Assembly (NCBI GenBank): GCA_038229295.1
Contig: JBBROO010000009.1
Span: 12,965 to 76,964 of the forward strand
Origin: JAJPGZ01 sp038229295
GTDB taxonomy: Bacteria; Verrucomicrobiota; Verrucomicrobiia; Chthoniobacterales; UBA10450
DNA: 64,000 nt
Direction of reading: 5' to 3'
Under the pieces are notes generated by a model that was not told the origin of the DNA, did not search any database, and was given only the letters and a program-made list of their open reading frames with translations. Positions within the stretch are counted from its first letter, which is position 1, and each line of letters opens with the position of its first letter. The translations under genes were made by a program, and so were the position numbers. Below are positions 16,242 through 25,209 of the stretch, one piece after another.

Positions 16242-19200
16242 TTAACCCGATTTCAAAATGTGTTTGATTCCGCGAATGGGAATGACGACCCAGTCGGGGC
16301 GATTGTTTAGTTCGTAGCCGATTTCGTAGACGGCTTTGTCGAGGAGATAAGCTTCGAGAAGGATTTGGAGATCGTCCTGATTTTGCGGAATGAAGATGGC
16401 GCCGGCGGTTGTCTTTAAATAATGCTGGAGAAAGACGCTGCTCATTTCGCGATACCAAAGGTCGGCCCAGCGCTCGAGGAATGGGACGTCTTCGCTGCGC
16501 ATGGCGGGCTGCCAGAGCGCGCTGTAAGCAGCGTATTGAAATGAACGCATCATGCCGGCGACATCGCGCAGGGCGGAGCGCTTTAGTTTTCGCTCGCTCA
16601 AGGCGCGCGCGGGTTCGCCTTCGAAATCTAAAATCACGAAATCTTTTCCGGTGTAGAGGACCTGGCCGAGATGGTAATCGCCGTGGATGCGGATTTTCGC
16701 GGCGTTCGCTTTGCGATCGAGCAAAAGTTTTTCACGCTCGAGGATGTCTTTCTCCGCCGCGAGAACTTCGCGCGCTTCATCGCGAAATTTTTGCGGGAGA
16801 TTGTCGATCTTCTTGTTAAGGAGATCAGTGGTGCGGCGAAGGAGCGCGCGCATCGATTGAAAAACAGAACGCTGCGCCATGGCGTTGAACGGTTCCGGCG
16901 CAAACACGGGGTCGTCTGGCGCGGAGGCGAGAGCGAGATGCAATTCGGCTGTGCGCTGTGCCAGCAGTCTCGCTTTCTCAGGGTAAATCCCACCCGTCAA
17001 TTCATCGAGTAACGGGCCGGGCGCGGTTTCATTTTGCAAATCGGCTTTGCGGCCGAGAACGCGTTCGTAATAACGGCCGACGTGATCGAGCGTCATCGTC
17101 CAGGCGTCGCTCTCACTCGTGACGGCGTGCTGGAGGAGACACACGACAGTGGGATCGGATTTGCCGCGGCGATATTCGATCGCGCCGCCGAATGCGGGCA
17201 CGTTTGCGAACTTTGCGCGCTCGGTCAGGAAGCGCGTGACTTCGACGTCGGGATTTACTCCGTCTTCGAGTTTGCGGTAAAGCTTGAGAAAAAATTTGTT
17301 CTCGAAAAGCATGGACGAATTGCTCTGCTCTCCGCTGAGAACGTGCGACTGCGGAATCTTTTCGCGGACTGTTTCCGCCAAAGTCTGATTGATCGTCCCG
17401 AAGAGATGTCCGTTTTTTCCAGTGGCACGTTGTCGATGTAACATGAGCCGGAAAAGTTCTTCGCGGAAACCGGCGTCCCAAACCGCGTCGAACAAGATCG
17501 CTTCTTCGCCGCCGTCGAAACGCGCGATGACGGCGTGCGGCGCAGAACGTGAAACTGCGTCCGCGGCTTCGCCGCGCGCGATCTTGACCGGCAACGCATA
17601 GGTTTCGTTAGGCCCATCGAGGTAACTGACTTCGACAAACCAAAATTGGCCGGCGCCGGGCGAGGCGGAGACGGACGATTGCTCGAGCACGCGCATGTGG
17701 CGAAGATTTCGCGCTTTCGCGCCGAACCAGCGACAACTTCCGATGTAGTCGGGCAGGATTTCGTTTTCGATCTGCGAACGCGCGCCGTCTTGCAGCAAGA
17801 TCGACAAGTCGGCCTCCGCCTTCAACGTCGGCACCACGCGCTTCTTGCTCAGCCGCTTCGCTTCGGTCTGCGCCTGCAACACAAACCAATAATGCGAGTG
17901 CGGCCCGAGCGTGAGGACGTAAGGCGATTTCTTGATCGTCGGAAATGGATTGCGGCTGAACATCTCCACCGGCTTGCAACCGGCGAAACACGACAGATCG
18001 AGCTCGGCTGATTGCGCGAAGCGCGAAAGATTCACCACCACGACAACGGTCTCGTCTTCGTAGCGGCGCAGAAACGCCAGCACTTTGGCGTTGTCGGGAA
18101 AAAGAAACTCGAGCGTGCCACGCGAAAATGCTTTGAAATTTTTGCGCATCGCGATGACGCGCCGCATCCACCACAGCAACGACGACAAATTCTTTTGCTG
18201 GTTCTCGACGTTGGTCGCTTCGTAGTGATACTCGGGATCGATGATGATGGGAAGATGGAGCCGCTGCGGATTCGCTTTGGAAAAACCGGCATTGCGATCC
18301 GGACTCCATTGCATCGGCGTGCGGCAGCCGTTGCGATCGCCCAGGTAAATGTTGTCGCCCATGCCGATCTCGTCGCCGTAATAAATGATCGGTGTGCCCG
18401 GCATGGAGAAGAGCATGGTGTTGAGCAATTCCATTTTGCGGCGGCTATTGGCGAGAAGCGGCGCGAGGCGGCGGCGAATGCCGAGGTTGATGCGCGCGGC
18501 GGGATCGTTCGCGTAAACGCGCCACATGTAATCGCGCTCCTCGTCCGTCACCATTTCGAGCGTGAGCTCGTCGTGATTGCGCAAAAACATGGCCCACTGA
18601 CAATTTTCCGGGATGGCCGGCGTCTGCTCGAGAATGTCGATGATCGGGAACCGATCCTCCATTTGCAGCGCCATAAACATCCGCGGCATGAGCGGAAAAT
18701 GAAAATTCATGTGCGACTCATCGCCGTTGCCGAAATAAGCGGCGGCGTCTTCCGGCCACTGGTTCGCTTCCGCCAGCAACATGCAACCGGGAAACTTAAG
18801 ATCGACATGTGCACGCAACTTTTTCAGGTAGGCATGCGTGTCCGGTAAATTTTCGCAGTTCGTGCCTTCGCGCTCATATAAATAAGGAACGGCGTCGAGC
18901 CGCAAACCATCGACCCCCATCTCGAGCCAGTAATCGCAAACCTTTTCGACCGCTTCGTGCACGGCCGGGTTATCGAAGTTAAGATCGGGTTGATGCGAAT
19001 AGAAGCGATGCCAGTAATACGCCTTCGCCACCGGATCCCAGGACCAGTTCGAAGTCTCGAAATCTTTGAAGATGATCCGCGCTTCCTGATATTTTTCCGG
19101 CGTATCGCTCCAGACATACATCTCGCGTTCCGGCGAACCTGGCAATGCGCGTCGTGATTTTTGGAACCACGGATTTTGATCCGAGGTGTGATTGATTACT

Positions 19201-19520
19201 AACTCGGTGATGACGCGCAGGTCGCGATCGTGCGCCGCTTTTAGAAACGCGCGGAAGTCGTCGAGTGTGCCGTAGTTCGGATTGACGTCGAAGTAATCGG
19301 CGATGTCGTAGCCGTCATCGCGCAGCGGCGATGGATAAAACGGAAGCAACCAGATGGCGTTGATTCCGAGTTCCTGGAGATAATCGAGTTTGTCGATGAG
19401 CCCGCGAAAATCACCGATGCCGTCGCCGTCACTGTCGTGAAACGTTTTGACATGCAGCTCGTAGATGACGGCGTCTTTGTACCAAAGTGGATCGACAATT
19501 TCACTTTGGGTTCGCGCCAT
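16242..19520 (-). CDS. treS: Trehalose synthase / maltokinase fusion (TreS-Pep2)
   Basis: This 1092-residue fusion joins a GH13 maltose alpha-D-glucosyltransferase (about residues 1-560), which isomerises trehalose and maltose, to a maltokinase (about 580-1092), which makes maltose-1-phosphate for GlgE-type glucan synthesis. The GH13 part shows 'DYFDVNPNYGTLDDF', 'VINHTSDQ', the nucleophile in 'GLRLDAVPYL', the acid in 'LLAEANQWPED' and 'FLRNHDELTLE'. The kinase part has 'HGDYHLGQVLYTGKDFVILDFEGEP', the catalytic HGD and metal-binding DFE. I chose ATG 19520, next to the conserved 'DPLWYKDAVIYELHVKTF'; 12 upstream codons are unconserved. glgE is not in the window. Confidence 0.95.
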   Translation of the reverse strand: MARTQSEIVDPLWYKDAVIYELHVKTFHDSDGDGIGDFRGLIDKLDYLQELGINAIWLLPFYPSPLRDDGYDIADYFDVNPNYGTLDDFRAFLKAAHDRDLRVITELVINHTSDQNPWFQKSRRALPGSPEREMYVWSDTPEKYQEARIIFKDFETSNWSWDPVAKAYYWHRFYSHQPDLNFDNPAVHEAVEKVCDYWLEMGVDGLRLDAVPYLYEREGTNCENLPDTHAYLKKLRAHVDLKFPGCMLLAEANQWPEDAAAYFGNGDESHMNFHFPLMPRMFMALQMEDRFPIIDILEQTPAIPENCQWAMFLRNHDELTLEMVTDEERDYMWRVYANDPAARINLGIRRRLAPLLANSRRKMELLNTMLFSMPGTPIIYYGDEIGMGDNIYLGDRNGCRTPMQWSPDRNAGFSKANPQRLHLPIIIDPEYHYEATNVENQQKNLSSLLWWMRRVIAMRKNFKAFSRGTLEFLFPDNAKVLAFLRRYEDETVVVVVNLSRFAQSAELDLSCFAGCKPVEMFSRNPFPTIKKSPYVLTLGPHSHYWFVLQAQTEAKRLSKKRVVPTLKAEADLSILLQDGARSQIENEILPDYIGSCRWFGAKARNLRHMRVLEQSSVSASPGAGQFWFVEVSYLDGPNETYALPVKIARGEAADAVSRSAPHAVIARFDGGEEAILFDAVWDAGFREELFRLMLHRQRATGKNGHLFGTINQTLAETVREKIPQSHVLSGEQSNSSMLFENKFFLKLYRKLEDGVNPDVEVTRFLTERAKFANVPAFGGAIEYRRGKSDPTVVCLLQHAVTSESDAWTMTLDHVGRYYERVLGRKADLQNETAPGPLLDELTGGIYPEKARLLAQRTAELHLALASAPDDPVFAPEPFNAMAQRSVFQSMRALLRRTTDLLNKKIDNLPQKFRDEAREVLAAEKDILEREKLLLDRKANAAKIRIHGDYHLGQVLYTGKDFVILDFEGEPARALSERKLKRSALRDVAGMMRSFQYAAYSALWQPAMRSEDVPFLERWADLWYREMSSVFLQHYLKTTAGAIFIPQNQDDLQILLEAYLLDKAVYEIGYELNNRPDWVVIPIRGIKHILKSG

Positions 19521-19570
19521 GGGGCTAACTCTTGGCGCACAATGGCCGCGCGGCAAGTTGTCGATCTAAG

Positions 19571-19607
19571 CAAAACGGCCTCGCATCCAATGAGGACGCG
19601 AGGCCGT
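19571..19607 (-). terminator. Rho-independent terminator of the DUF4440 gene
   Basis: Read on the minus strand, ACGGCCTCGC and GCGAGGCCGT form a perfect 10-bp stem (arms 19598-19607 and 19575-19584) followed by TTTTGCTT. It lies 18 bp beyond the stop of the gene at 19625. A variant of the window-wide word (TTGTCGATCTAAG, about 19559) follows it. Confidence 0.8.
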
Positions 19608-19624
19608 CTGAGATTTTTCGCGGA

Positions 19625-20332
19625 TTACTTTCCGGAAACGAGCATGGCCTGGCTGCCGATGCATTGCCATTGGCTGCCGCGCAACATCCACGTGTCGGTC
19701 CACGCGTAGGTGCGATTGAATGACGCGCCGTCTTTGGATTTGCCCGCTTCCTTCGCCACTCCCGTCGCCACGGCGACGTTCGATCCGAAGGTGCGGACGG
19801 TCATGCCGCCGTTTTTCGCGGACGAATACGTGTCGTTATCGTTCTTAAATTCTTTCACGAGCGCAGCCTTGTTTATTCTTTTGCCTTTCGAAGATGTGCC
19901 GATGAAATCTTCAGCCAATCGCGTTTGCACAAACGACGGGTCCTTCTTCATCACCGCGGCTTCCCATTCGTTTTCGAGGCGTTTGACATTCGACTCGGCG
20001 CTTCCGGTATCGGCGCCCGTAGAAGCTTTCTTGGTGGAAGTTTTTTCCGTCGTCTCAGTTGATGCCTTTGTTTTTTTCGCGCTCGGGCTGGCACTCGACG
20101 TTGCGGCCGCTGATTCTTTCTTTTCGACAGTCGATGACGTAGACGTGCTTTTCACTTCAGGGCTGGGTGACGGACTCGTTTCCCGCAATGACGATGGGGC
20201 TGAAGGCGCTTCTACCGTGGCGGAAGCTTTTTCCTCACTTGCGGGCGAGGCGGTCGGACTCTCGTCTTGCGCGCGGGCCGATGTTACGCAGCTCAAGGCG
20301 GTGATGGCGAGTAATGTGATGATCGATTTCAT
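19625..20332 (-). CDS. Exported DUF4440/SnoaL-like (NTF2-fold) protein
   Basis: The protein (235 residues from ATG 20332) has a signal peptide ('ITLLAITALSCVTSARAQ'), then about 85 residues of Ser/Thr/Ala/Glu/Lys low-complexity linker. From about residue 120 it has an NTF2-like domain of the DUF4440 type, with 'VKRLENEWEAAVMKKDPSFVQTRLAEDFIGTSSKG' features and a C-terminal 'RTYAWTDTWMLRGSQWQCIGSQA'. Such domains bind small ligands or act as stress-associated exported proteins. I dropped 24 upstream codons that precede a good signal peptide. It has its own terminator. The linker could carry it to or through the wall. Confidence 0.75.
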   Translation of the reverse strand: MKSIITLLAITALSCVTSARAQDESPTASPASEEKASATVEAPSAPSSLRETSPSPSPEVKSTSTSSTVEKKESAAATSSASPSAKKTKASTETTEKTSTKKASTGADTGSAESNVKRLENEWEAAVMKKDPSFVQTRLAEDFIGTSSKGKRINKAALVKEFKNDNDTYSSAKNGGMTVRTFGSNVAVATGVAKEAGKSKDGASFNRTYAWTDTWMLRGSQWQCIGSQAMLVSGK

Positions 20333-20559
20333 TTCAGTTTTCCTTTCGTGGTTAGGCTCGAACGCCGGCCAGCCCAGCCCCCACTTCCCCACTCTGGCAG
20401 CCATCGCGCGCCACTAGCGCTTCGATTCGCGTCTGAGGCTGAATCGTATTTGCGGGCGCCTTTGGCGGTCAAGGTTTTCCCGTCCGGCGTGATTGCTCTG
20501 GCCAATGGGAGCTGTTCAGTCATACACTGAAGCGTGATTGTCGATCTTAGCTCGCGGGG

Positions 20560-21231
20560 ATGAACCCAGAGAGGCAAAACGGCATTGGACTCGAGGCGGA
20601 TCCGGAGACGGAGGTAGAAGCGCCGCCACGTTTCCCCGCCGTTACGCCGCCGCTCCAGGCAGGCGCCCCGACCGACTTTGACTTGATGCTCGGGATCCAA
20701 GCCGAAGATCCCGAAGCGCTCTCACAGCTTTACGATCGCTACAATGGCATAGTTAAGGCTCTTATCCTTCGCGTAATCCACAACGAGGCCGAAGCGGACG
20801 ACCTCCTCCAGGAAATTTTCATGGAAATTTGGAACCAAGCGAAAAACTTCTCGCCGCAAAAGGGCAAGCCGCTGGGTTGGATGGTCACCCTGGCTCGGCG
20901 TCGCGCGATCGATGGTTTGCGTAAGAAACAAGCTTACGCCCGTGCCGAAGAGCGTTTACAGGCCGAGACTGAGCAGCAACCAGATGCTTGGATCCAGAAC
21001 ACGACCGAGGACGAAATTGCGCTCGGCGACACCCGCGTCCACATTCGTCGGGTCATCAATTCGCTCCCCCCACCCCAGCAGCAAGCCATCGAACTCGCAT
21101 TTTTTCGCGGTATGAGTCAGCGCGAAATCGCCGCAGATACGAATACACCATTAGGGACTGTTAAGACGCGCCTCGAATTGGGGCTCAAAAAAATTTATGA
21201 CGGTCTCAAGGAGTTGAGAGATGAACTTTGA
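20560..21231 (+). CDS. ECF-type RNA polymerase sigma factor
   Basis: The 223-residue protein contains sigma region 2 ('ALSQLYDRYNGIVKALILRV...EAEADDLLQEIFMEIWNQ', residues about 52-95) and region 4 with a helix-turn-helix ('LPPPQQQAIELAFFRGMSQREIAADTNTPLGTVKTRLELGLKKI', about 168-212). An unusual acidic, Pro-rich extension of about 40 residues precedes region 2. The next gene, overlapping by 11 bp, encodes its likely anti-sigma factor, so the pair should respond to an envelope or redox signal. A WTGTCGATCTT copy lies 12 bp upstream of the start. Confidence 0.92.
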   Translation: MNPERQNGIGLEADPETEVEAPPRFPAVTPPLQAGAPTDFDLMLGIQAEDPEALSQLYDRYNGIVKALILRVIHNEAEADDLLQEIFMEIWNQAKNFSPQKGKPLGWMVTLARRRAIDGLRKKQAYARAEERLQAETEQQPDAWIQNTTEDEIALGDTRVHIRRVINSLPPPQQQAIELAFFRGMSQREIAADTNTPLGTVKTRLELGLKKIYDGLKELRDEL

Positions 21232-21460
21232 AGAATTCCAAAACCGCGCGCGGCTTTATGTCCTCGGCGCGCTTGAAACGGACGAACTGGAGGAATTCGA
21301 GCAGGCGCGAAAAGAGCTCGGATCTCAGGGCGAGGCATTCGTCAGCGAATGCTATGCTCTTCATGAAGCATTCGCACTGAGTTTGCAGCCAGCGAAATCA
21401 TCGGCTGCGCTCAAAAACCGACTCATGTCGATGGTACGCGAACGCGCGCAACATCATTGA
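21221..21460 (+). CDS. Anti-sigma factor, N-terminal domain only (RskA-like)
   Basis: This 79-residue protein resembles the cytoplasmic sigma-binding helix bundle of RskA-type anti-sigma factors: 'RLYVLGALETDELEEFEQA' near residues 9-30 is the usual 'Y-x-L-G-A-L-x-x-x-E-x-x-x-F-E' pattern. It lacks the membrane helix and periplasmic domain of full-length members, so it is probably soluble. Start and sigma-factor stop overlap by 11 bp, indicating translational coupling and stoichiometric control of the sigma factor. Its 3' end overlaps the convergent gene at 21454 by 7 bp. Confidence 0.75.
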   Translation: MNFEEFQNRARLYVLGALETDELEEFEQARKELGSQGEAFVSECYALHEAFALSLQPAKSSAALKNRLMSMVRERAQHH

Positions 21461-21969
21461 CCCGCGCCGTTCTCGCCGCAACCGCACATCTCACGCAGGA
21501 TCAGTTCCTGCACGAAACCGTAGAAGTTCACCTGAAATAAGCTCAGATCGCGACGCGATCCGATAGGCGAACGGTAGTGGTCACACAACTCGCCTTCGCT
21601 GAAATCATTCTTCGCCGCAATGACCAGCCGTGCTTGATTGAGCGCGTTTAGCCAGGCATCAGCGTGCTCTGCCGGAATCCGGAGCGTCCGATTGTCGAAA
21701 GTCTTTTCCTTGCCGCAAAGTTGCTTCAGATCGGCCACCACCGTTTCGGTAGCGGATTGAAAGAGACGCTGCAGCTCCGGCTGCACGTACAGCTTCCATT
21801 CCTGACAAAATTCTTTTTCATTTTCCGGCGCCGGGTCGCTGAAGAGCCGTGTCTTCGCGGCCGGGACATTTTCCGGATTTGCACTTTCGGGAATCTGCCG
21901 AAGAAGCTCCGCCAGAAAAGTATCGAGCTCGGTAATTTCCAGCCCTTCCTTTCGCCGACAGATCTCCAT
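21454..21969 (-). CDS. DUF2017-like protein next to clpS
   Basis: This 171-residue soluble helical protein starts at ATG 21969, directly after the clpS stop. It has a hydrophobic helical N-terminal half ('TELDTFLAELLRQIP'), an acidic middle and 'LRIPAEHADAWLNALNQARLVIAAK' near residues 108-132. That last pattern recalls the DUF2017 family, which often sits beside clpS. The C-terminus contains 'MCGCGENG', a possible metal or disulfide site. The tight clpS linkage suggests a role near Clp proteolysis, but none has been shown to my knowledge. Confidence 0.65.
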   Translation of the reverse strand: MEICRRKEGLEITELDTFLAELLRQIPESANPENVPAAKTRLFSDPAPENEKEFCQEWKLYVQPELQRLFQSATETVVADLKQLCGKEKTFDNRTLRIPAEHADAWLNALNQARLVIAAKNDFSEGELCDHYRSPIGSRRDLSLFQVNFYGFVQELILREMCGCGENGAGQ

Positions 21970-21970
21970 A

Positions 21971-22273
21971 TCACTCCACCTTTTCCAATGTCGCCAGTAG
22001 AAGGTAGCTGTGCAATTGCTGCACGTAGAGTTCGCCGCGCTCACGCACGCCGCTCCACAAAATCGAGCGGCCTAACTGGTGCACCTCCAGCATGTGCTTC
22101 TCCGCTTTTGTCCGCGGAAATCCGAAGACGCGCTGAAACACCATCGTGACGTACGTCATCAGGTTCACGGGATCGTTATGCACCACCACCTGCCATGGAA
22201 GATCGACATCTTCTTTCGTGTGTGTTTCTTGTTCGATTCCAGGCACGTCGACAGTCGTCGCTGCGTGAATCAT
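21971..22273 (-). CDS. clpS: ATP-dependent Clp protease adaptor ClpS
   Basis: ClpS delivers N-degron substrates to ClpA/ClpC. The 100-residue sequence has the conserved 'PWQVVVHNDPVNLMTYVTMVFQRVFG' (residues about 26-51), where the Asn-Asp pair binds the substrate N-terminus, and 'KAEKHMLEVHQLGRSILWSGVRERGELYVQQLHSYLL'. Family members usually have 'V-H-x-x-G-x-a-x-v...A-E-x-Y'. A disordered N-terminal tail of about 24 residues is normal. ClpC is encoded 32 kb away in this window and is the likely partner. The DUF2017-like gene follows at once. Confidence 0.93.
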   Translation of the reverse strand: MIHAATTVDVPGIEQETHTKEDVDLPWQVVVHNDPVNLMTYVTMVFQRVFGFPRTKAEKHMLEVHQLGRSILWSGVRERGELYVQQLHSYLLLATLEKVE

Positions 22274-22298
22274 TCTAAAACGCTAACACACCAGGCCT

Positions 22299-22721
22299 TC
22301 AGTTCAATGCAGCCACGATCTTATCCTGCGCCCGCTCCATTTTGCGCGCATCGGCGGCGCTCTTGTCATCAAACCCATGTAGATGCAACAGGCCGTGCAC
22401 CACGTAAAGCTGCAGCTCGCGGCGCAGTGAATTTTCGAATTCGCGCGCATTCCGCCGGGCCGTCTCCGCGCTGATAAAAATTTCGCCGTGATCAAATGTG
22501 ATCACATCGGTCGGCCCGTCCTGATGAAGGAATTGTCGATGTAGCGCCGTCATGCGGCGACCCGAGATCACGAGCACAGCGACTTCTTCTAATTCGGCCA
22601 AATTTGAGGAATGCGGAGCGCGAATATCCAGGACCAATCGCAGCGATTTCTCCGCCGATTTGCGCAACGCCGCCACATTCACCCGCACGTTGCGCTGCAG
22701 ATTTCTGACACTCACTCGCAT
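22299..22721 (-). CDS. ybeY: Endoribonuclease YbeY-like, third zinc ligand altered
   Basis: YbeY is a zinc endoribonuclease for 16S rRNA 3'-end maturation and ribosome quality control. The 140-residue protein has 'TDVITFDHGEIFIS' and the metal motif 'HGLLHLHGFDD' near residues 110-120. The usual motif is H-x3-H-x5-H; here the last position is Asp (with an extra His two residues after the second His), so the third zinc ligand is replaced or shifted. The rest fits the family and the gene overlaps panE by 10 bp. Activity may be preserved with Asp as ligand, but this is not certain. Confidence 0.88.
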   Translation of the reverse strand: MRVSVRNLQRNVRVNVAALRKSAEKSLRLVLDIRAPHSSNLAELEEVAVLVISGRRMTALHRQFLHQDGPTDVITFDHGEIFISAETARRNAREFENSLRRELQLYVVHGLLHLHGFDDKSAADARKMERAQDKIVAALN

Positions 22722-23641
22722 CGCCGTCTAAGATCGACATGCTTGAGCAGCGCATGCAAAAGCTCGAGCCGCGGCACATTCGCACCCGAGGCGAGCGCGC
22801 GCCGCAATGGCTCTCCCCAAATCGCTTCGATCTCCAATGGTTTGCCCGCCTCGAAATCAAGCAACGTCGAAGGCTTGTATGCGCCCATCGTTTCCGTCCG
22901 CTTCATTTGCTCGGCCGCCGCCTCGCGCGCGAGCGCGAATCCGTTGCGATTCGCGGCGTCAATCACTTCCTCCATCAAAGTCTGCGCCGAGCGTCGCAAA
23001 TTCTCATCGGCCAGAATCGCAGCGGTGTCGGCGCCGTCCGCCAAGATCGACAATCCGTTGAACGGAATGTTCCAAACCAGTTTGCGCCAGCGTTCCAGCG
23101 CTAGATTTTCAGCAACGTTGCATTCAATCCCGCAGCTTTTGAAATCGGCTGCGATCTCTCGCGTGCGCGGCATTGGTGGGCGATTGAATTCACCGATGGT
23201 GACGTGTCCGTAGTCGGCGCGTTCGATCGTGGTCCGGGAAACGCGGCTGAGGCAGATAAAACAAAGACCGCCGAGGATGCGCTCGGCGCCGAAATGTTCG
23301 GCCAGGAATTCCTCGTTTCCCAAACCATTCTGCAAAGTCAGCAGCAGAGTTTTTTCCTGGAGCAACGGCGGTACAAGATCGACAAGGTGCGCGTTCGACG
23401 TCGCTTTGACGGCAACGATGACAAGATCGCACGCACCGATTTCGCTCGTCGAATTGTAACAGTTAGGCTCGGTGACATGAATGTCCTCAGCTGGTCCGTG
23501 GATGCGCAGACCGTCTCGGCGAATTTCCGTGAGATCGCCGCGCATCAAAAAATGCACGTCGCGTCCGGCCGCGGCCAGTTTGCCGCCATAATAACAACCG
23601 ATTGCCCCAGAACCGACGACGCCAATGCGAAAACTTTTCAC
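22712..23641 (-). CDS. panE: 2-dehydropantoate 2-reductase
   Basis: PanE reduces ketopantoate to pantoate with NADPH in coenzyme A synthesis. The 309-residue sequence starts at GTG 23641, which overlaps the ndh stop in GTGA and lies directly before the Rossmann motif 'IGVVGSGAIGCYYGGKLA'. 'VKATSNAHL', the catalytic Lys region, and 'LQNGLGNEEFLAEHFGAERILGG' follow; 'RWRKLVWNIPFNGLS' near residue 180 is the substrate-binding signature. The long frame continuing upstream is antisense/overlapping ndh and was rejected. coaE of the same pathway lies 13 kb away. Confidence 0.9.
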   Translation of the reverse strand: MKSFRIGVVGSGAIGCYYGGKLAAAGRDVHFLMRGDLTEIRRDGLRIHGPAEDIHVTEPNCYNSTSEIGACDLVIVAVKATSNAHLVDLVPPLLQEKTLLLTLQNGLGNEEFLAEHFGAERILGGLCFICLSRVSRTTIERADYGHVTIGEFNRPPMPRTREIAADFKSCGIECNVAENLALERWRKLVWNIPFNGLSILADGADTAAILADENLRRSAQTLMEEVIDAANRNGFALAREAAAEQMKRTETMGAYKPSTLLDFEAGKPLEIEAIWGEPLRRALASGANVPRLELLHALLKHVDLRRRCE

Positions 23642-24930
23642 GCCGGCGGCCGCGTCTCCGATTGAAAGTTCCGCGTGATCAGCCGCGCGCCCTTGTTGAA
23701 AGTGAAATAGGCCCACGCCCATTGCAGCAGAACGGCGACGCGATTCCGAAATCCGACGAGAAAAACAACGTGAATGAACAACCAGGCCAGCCACGCCGGA
23801 AATCCACTGAAGTGAATGAAATTGAGATCGGCCACCGCTTTGTTGCGGCCGATCGTTGCCATACTTCCTTTGTCCCAATACCAAAATCGCTGCGGCTTGC
23901 GATTGTCGATCATCGCCAAGATATTTTTCGCGGCGTGGCGGCCTTGCTGCATTGCCACTGGTGAAACACCGGGAAGCGGCTGCCCAGTTTGATGTGGAAA
24001 ATTTGCCAGGTCGCCGATGACCTGAACCTCGGGATATCCGGGAATGGTTAGGTCGTTGTTGACCATCACGCGACCAACGCGATCGACTGGAACACCGAGC
24101 GCTTGGCCGACAAACGACGCGGTGTTGCCGGCCGCCCAGATTTTCACGCGGCATGGAATAAATTCATCGCCGACCTGTAGTCCGGCCTCGGTCAAGTCGG
24201 TCGCATGCACGCCGGCGTGCACTTCCACGCCAAGATCGACAAGTTGTTTCATGGCGCTAATGCGGAGATCGTCCGGAAAGGACGCGAGCACCCGCGGCTC
24301 GCCTTCCACCAATACGATGCGCGTCTGCGAAGGATCGATGTGGCGAAAATCCTTCGCCAACGTGTAACGCGCGATCTCCGAAATCGCTCCCGCCATTTCC
24401 ACGCCGGTCGGTCCCCCACCGATGATGACAAACGTCATCGCCGCTTTGCGCGCAGTTTCATCGGTAATTTTTTCCGCGTACTCATACGCCATCAAAATGC
24501 GCCGACGAATTTCCACCGCATCTTCCAAACTCTTCAGACCCGGCGCGATTCGTTCCCATTCCGGATGTCCAAAATAAGAGTGCCTCGCGCCCGTGGCGAC
24601 GATGAGAAAATCATAGTCGATCTCGCCATCGACCATCTTCACCTTCTTCGCGTTCACGTCGATGGATTGCACTTCGGCGAGAATGACCTCCACGTTTTTG
24701 CATTTGCTCAACACGCCGCGAATGGGCGCTGCGATGTCCGCCGGTGACAGCGCCGCCGTCGCCACCTGGTAAAGCAGCGGCTGGAAAAGATGATAGTTCG
24801 TTCGGTCGATGACCGTCATCCGGACCGCATCCTCACAGGCCAGCTTCTTCGCTGCTTCCAAGCCACCGAAGCCGGCGCCGATAATGACAACCTTCGATAT
24901 TTTTGGCGCGACCTCTTCCATCGCCGACAA
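23638..24930 (-). CDS. ndh: Type II NADH dehydrogenase (NDH-2)
   Basis: The protein (430 residues) oxidises NADH and reduces quinone without pumping protons, on the inner face of the membrane. It has two Rossmann motifs, 'VVIIGAGFGGLEAAKKLA' near residues 14-31 for FAD and 'FVIIGGGPTGVEMAGAISEIA' near 165-185 for NADH, the 'YHLFQPLLYQVATAALSP' block typical of NDH-2, and a quinone-site 'GVSPVAMQQGRHAAKNI'. A C-terminal hydrophobic segment ('WLAWLFIHVVFLVGF') would anchor it. M4 (24921) is an alternative start. Its stop overlaps the panE GTG. Confidence 0.93.
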   Translation of the reverse strand: MSAMEEVAPKISKVVIIGAGFGGLEAAKKLACEDAVRMTVIDRTNYHLFQPLLYQVATAALSPADIAAPIRGVLSKCKNVEVILAEVQSIDVNAKKVKMVDGEIDYDFLIVATGARHSYFGHPEWERIAPGLKSLEDAVEIRRRILMAYEYAEKITDETARKAAMTFVIIGGGPTGVEMAGAISEIARYTLAKDFRHIDPSQTRIVLVEGEPRVLASFPDDLRISAMKQLVDLGVEVHAGVHATDLTEAGLQVGDEFIPCRVKIWAAGNTASFVGQALGVPVDRVGRVMVNNDLTIPGYPEVQVIGDLANFPHQTGQPLPGVSPVAMQQGRHAAKNILAMIDNRKPQRFWYWDKGSMATIGRNKAVADLNFIHFSGFPAWLAWLFIHVVFLVGFRNRVAVLLQWAWAYFTFNKGARLITRNFQSETRPPA

Positions 24931-24999
24931 TGTCCCGTGAAAAGATCGACAAGCAAAAGCGTTTGTCAGTCGGGAAAGTGACGTTATCTTTCGCGCCTT

Positions 25000-25209
25000 A
25001 TGCCGAAGTCCATTGCGCGGAGTAAAACCAAAAAGGCGGTGGCGAAGCGATTTAAGATCACCGGCACGGGCAAGGTCTTACGCTCGCAAGCGTCGAAACG
25101 TCATTTGATGTCGTCGAAAAACGCCAAGCGCAAACGCCAGGCAAGTAAAGCCGCACTCGTGCATCACACCGACGTCGCACGTATCAAAGCCAACCTACCC
25201 TACGGTTAG
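25000..25209 (+). CDS. rpmI: 50S ribosomal protein L35, solitary
   Basis: The 69-residue basic protein matches L35: 'KSIARSKTKKAVAKRFKITGTGKVLRSQASKRH' at the N-terminus and 'KKNAK/RKRQ...VHHTDVARIKANLPYG' at the end. In most bacteria rpmI lies between infC and rplT; here neither is next to it, and an unrelated lipoprotein gene runs convergently downstream. TTGTCA (24963-24968) and TATCTT (24985-24990), 16 bp apart, could be a promoter giving an almost leaderless mRNA, since no ribosome-binding site is visible before the ATG. Its stop is in a GGTTAGG word. Confidence 0.95.
   Translation: MPKSIARSKTKKAVAKRFKITGTGKVLRSQASKRHLMSSKNAKRKRQASKAALVHHTDVARIKANLPYG

Noticed and set aside
18012..18848. 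278-codon plus-strand frame
   Set aside because: Antisense to the TreS-maltokinase gene; composition typical of a shadow.
23642..24154. In-frame extension of panE
   Set aside because: It overlaps ndh in another frame on the same strand; the Rossmann motif begins at GTG 23641.
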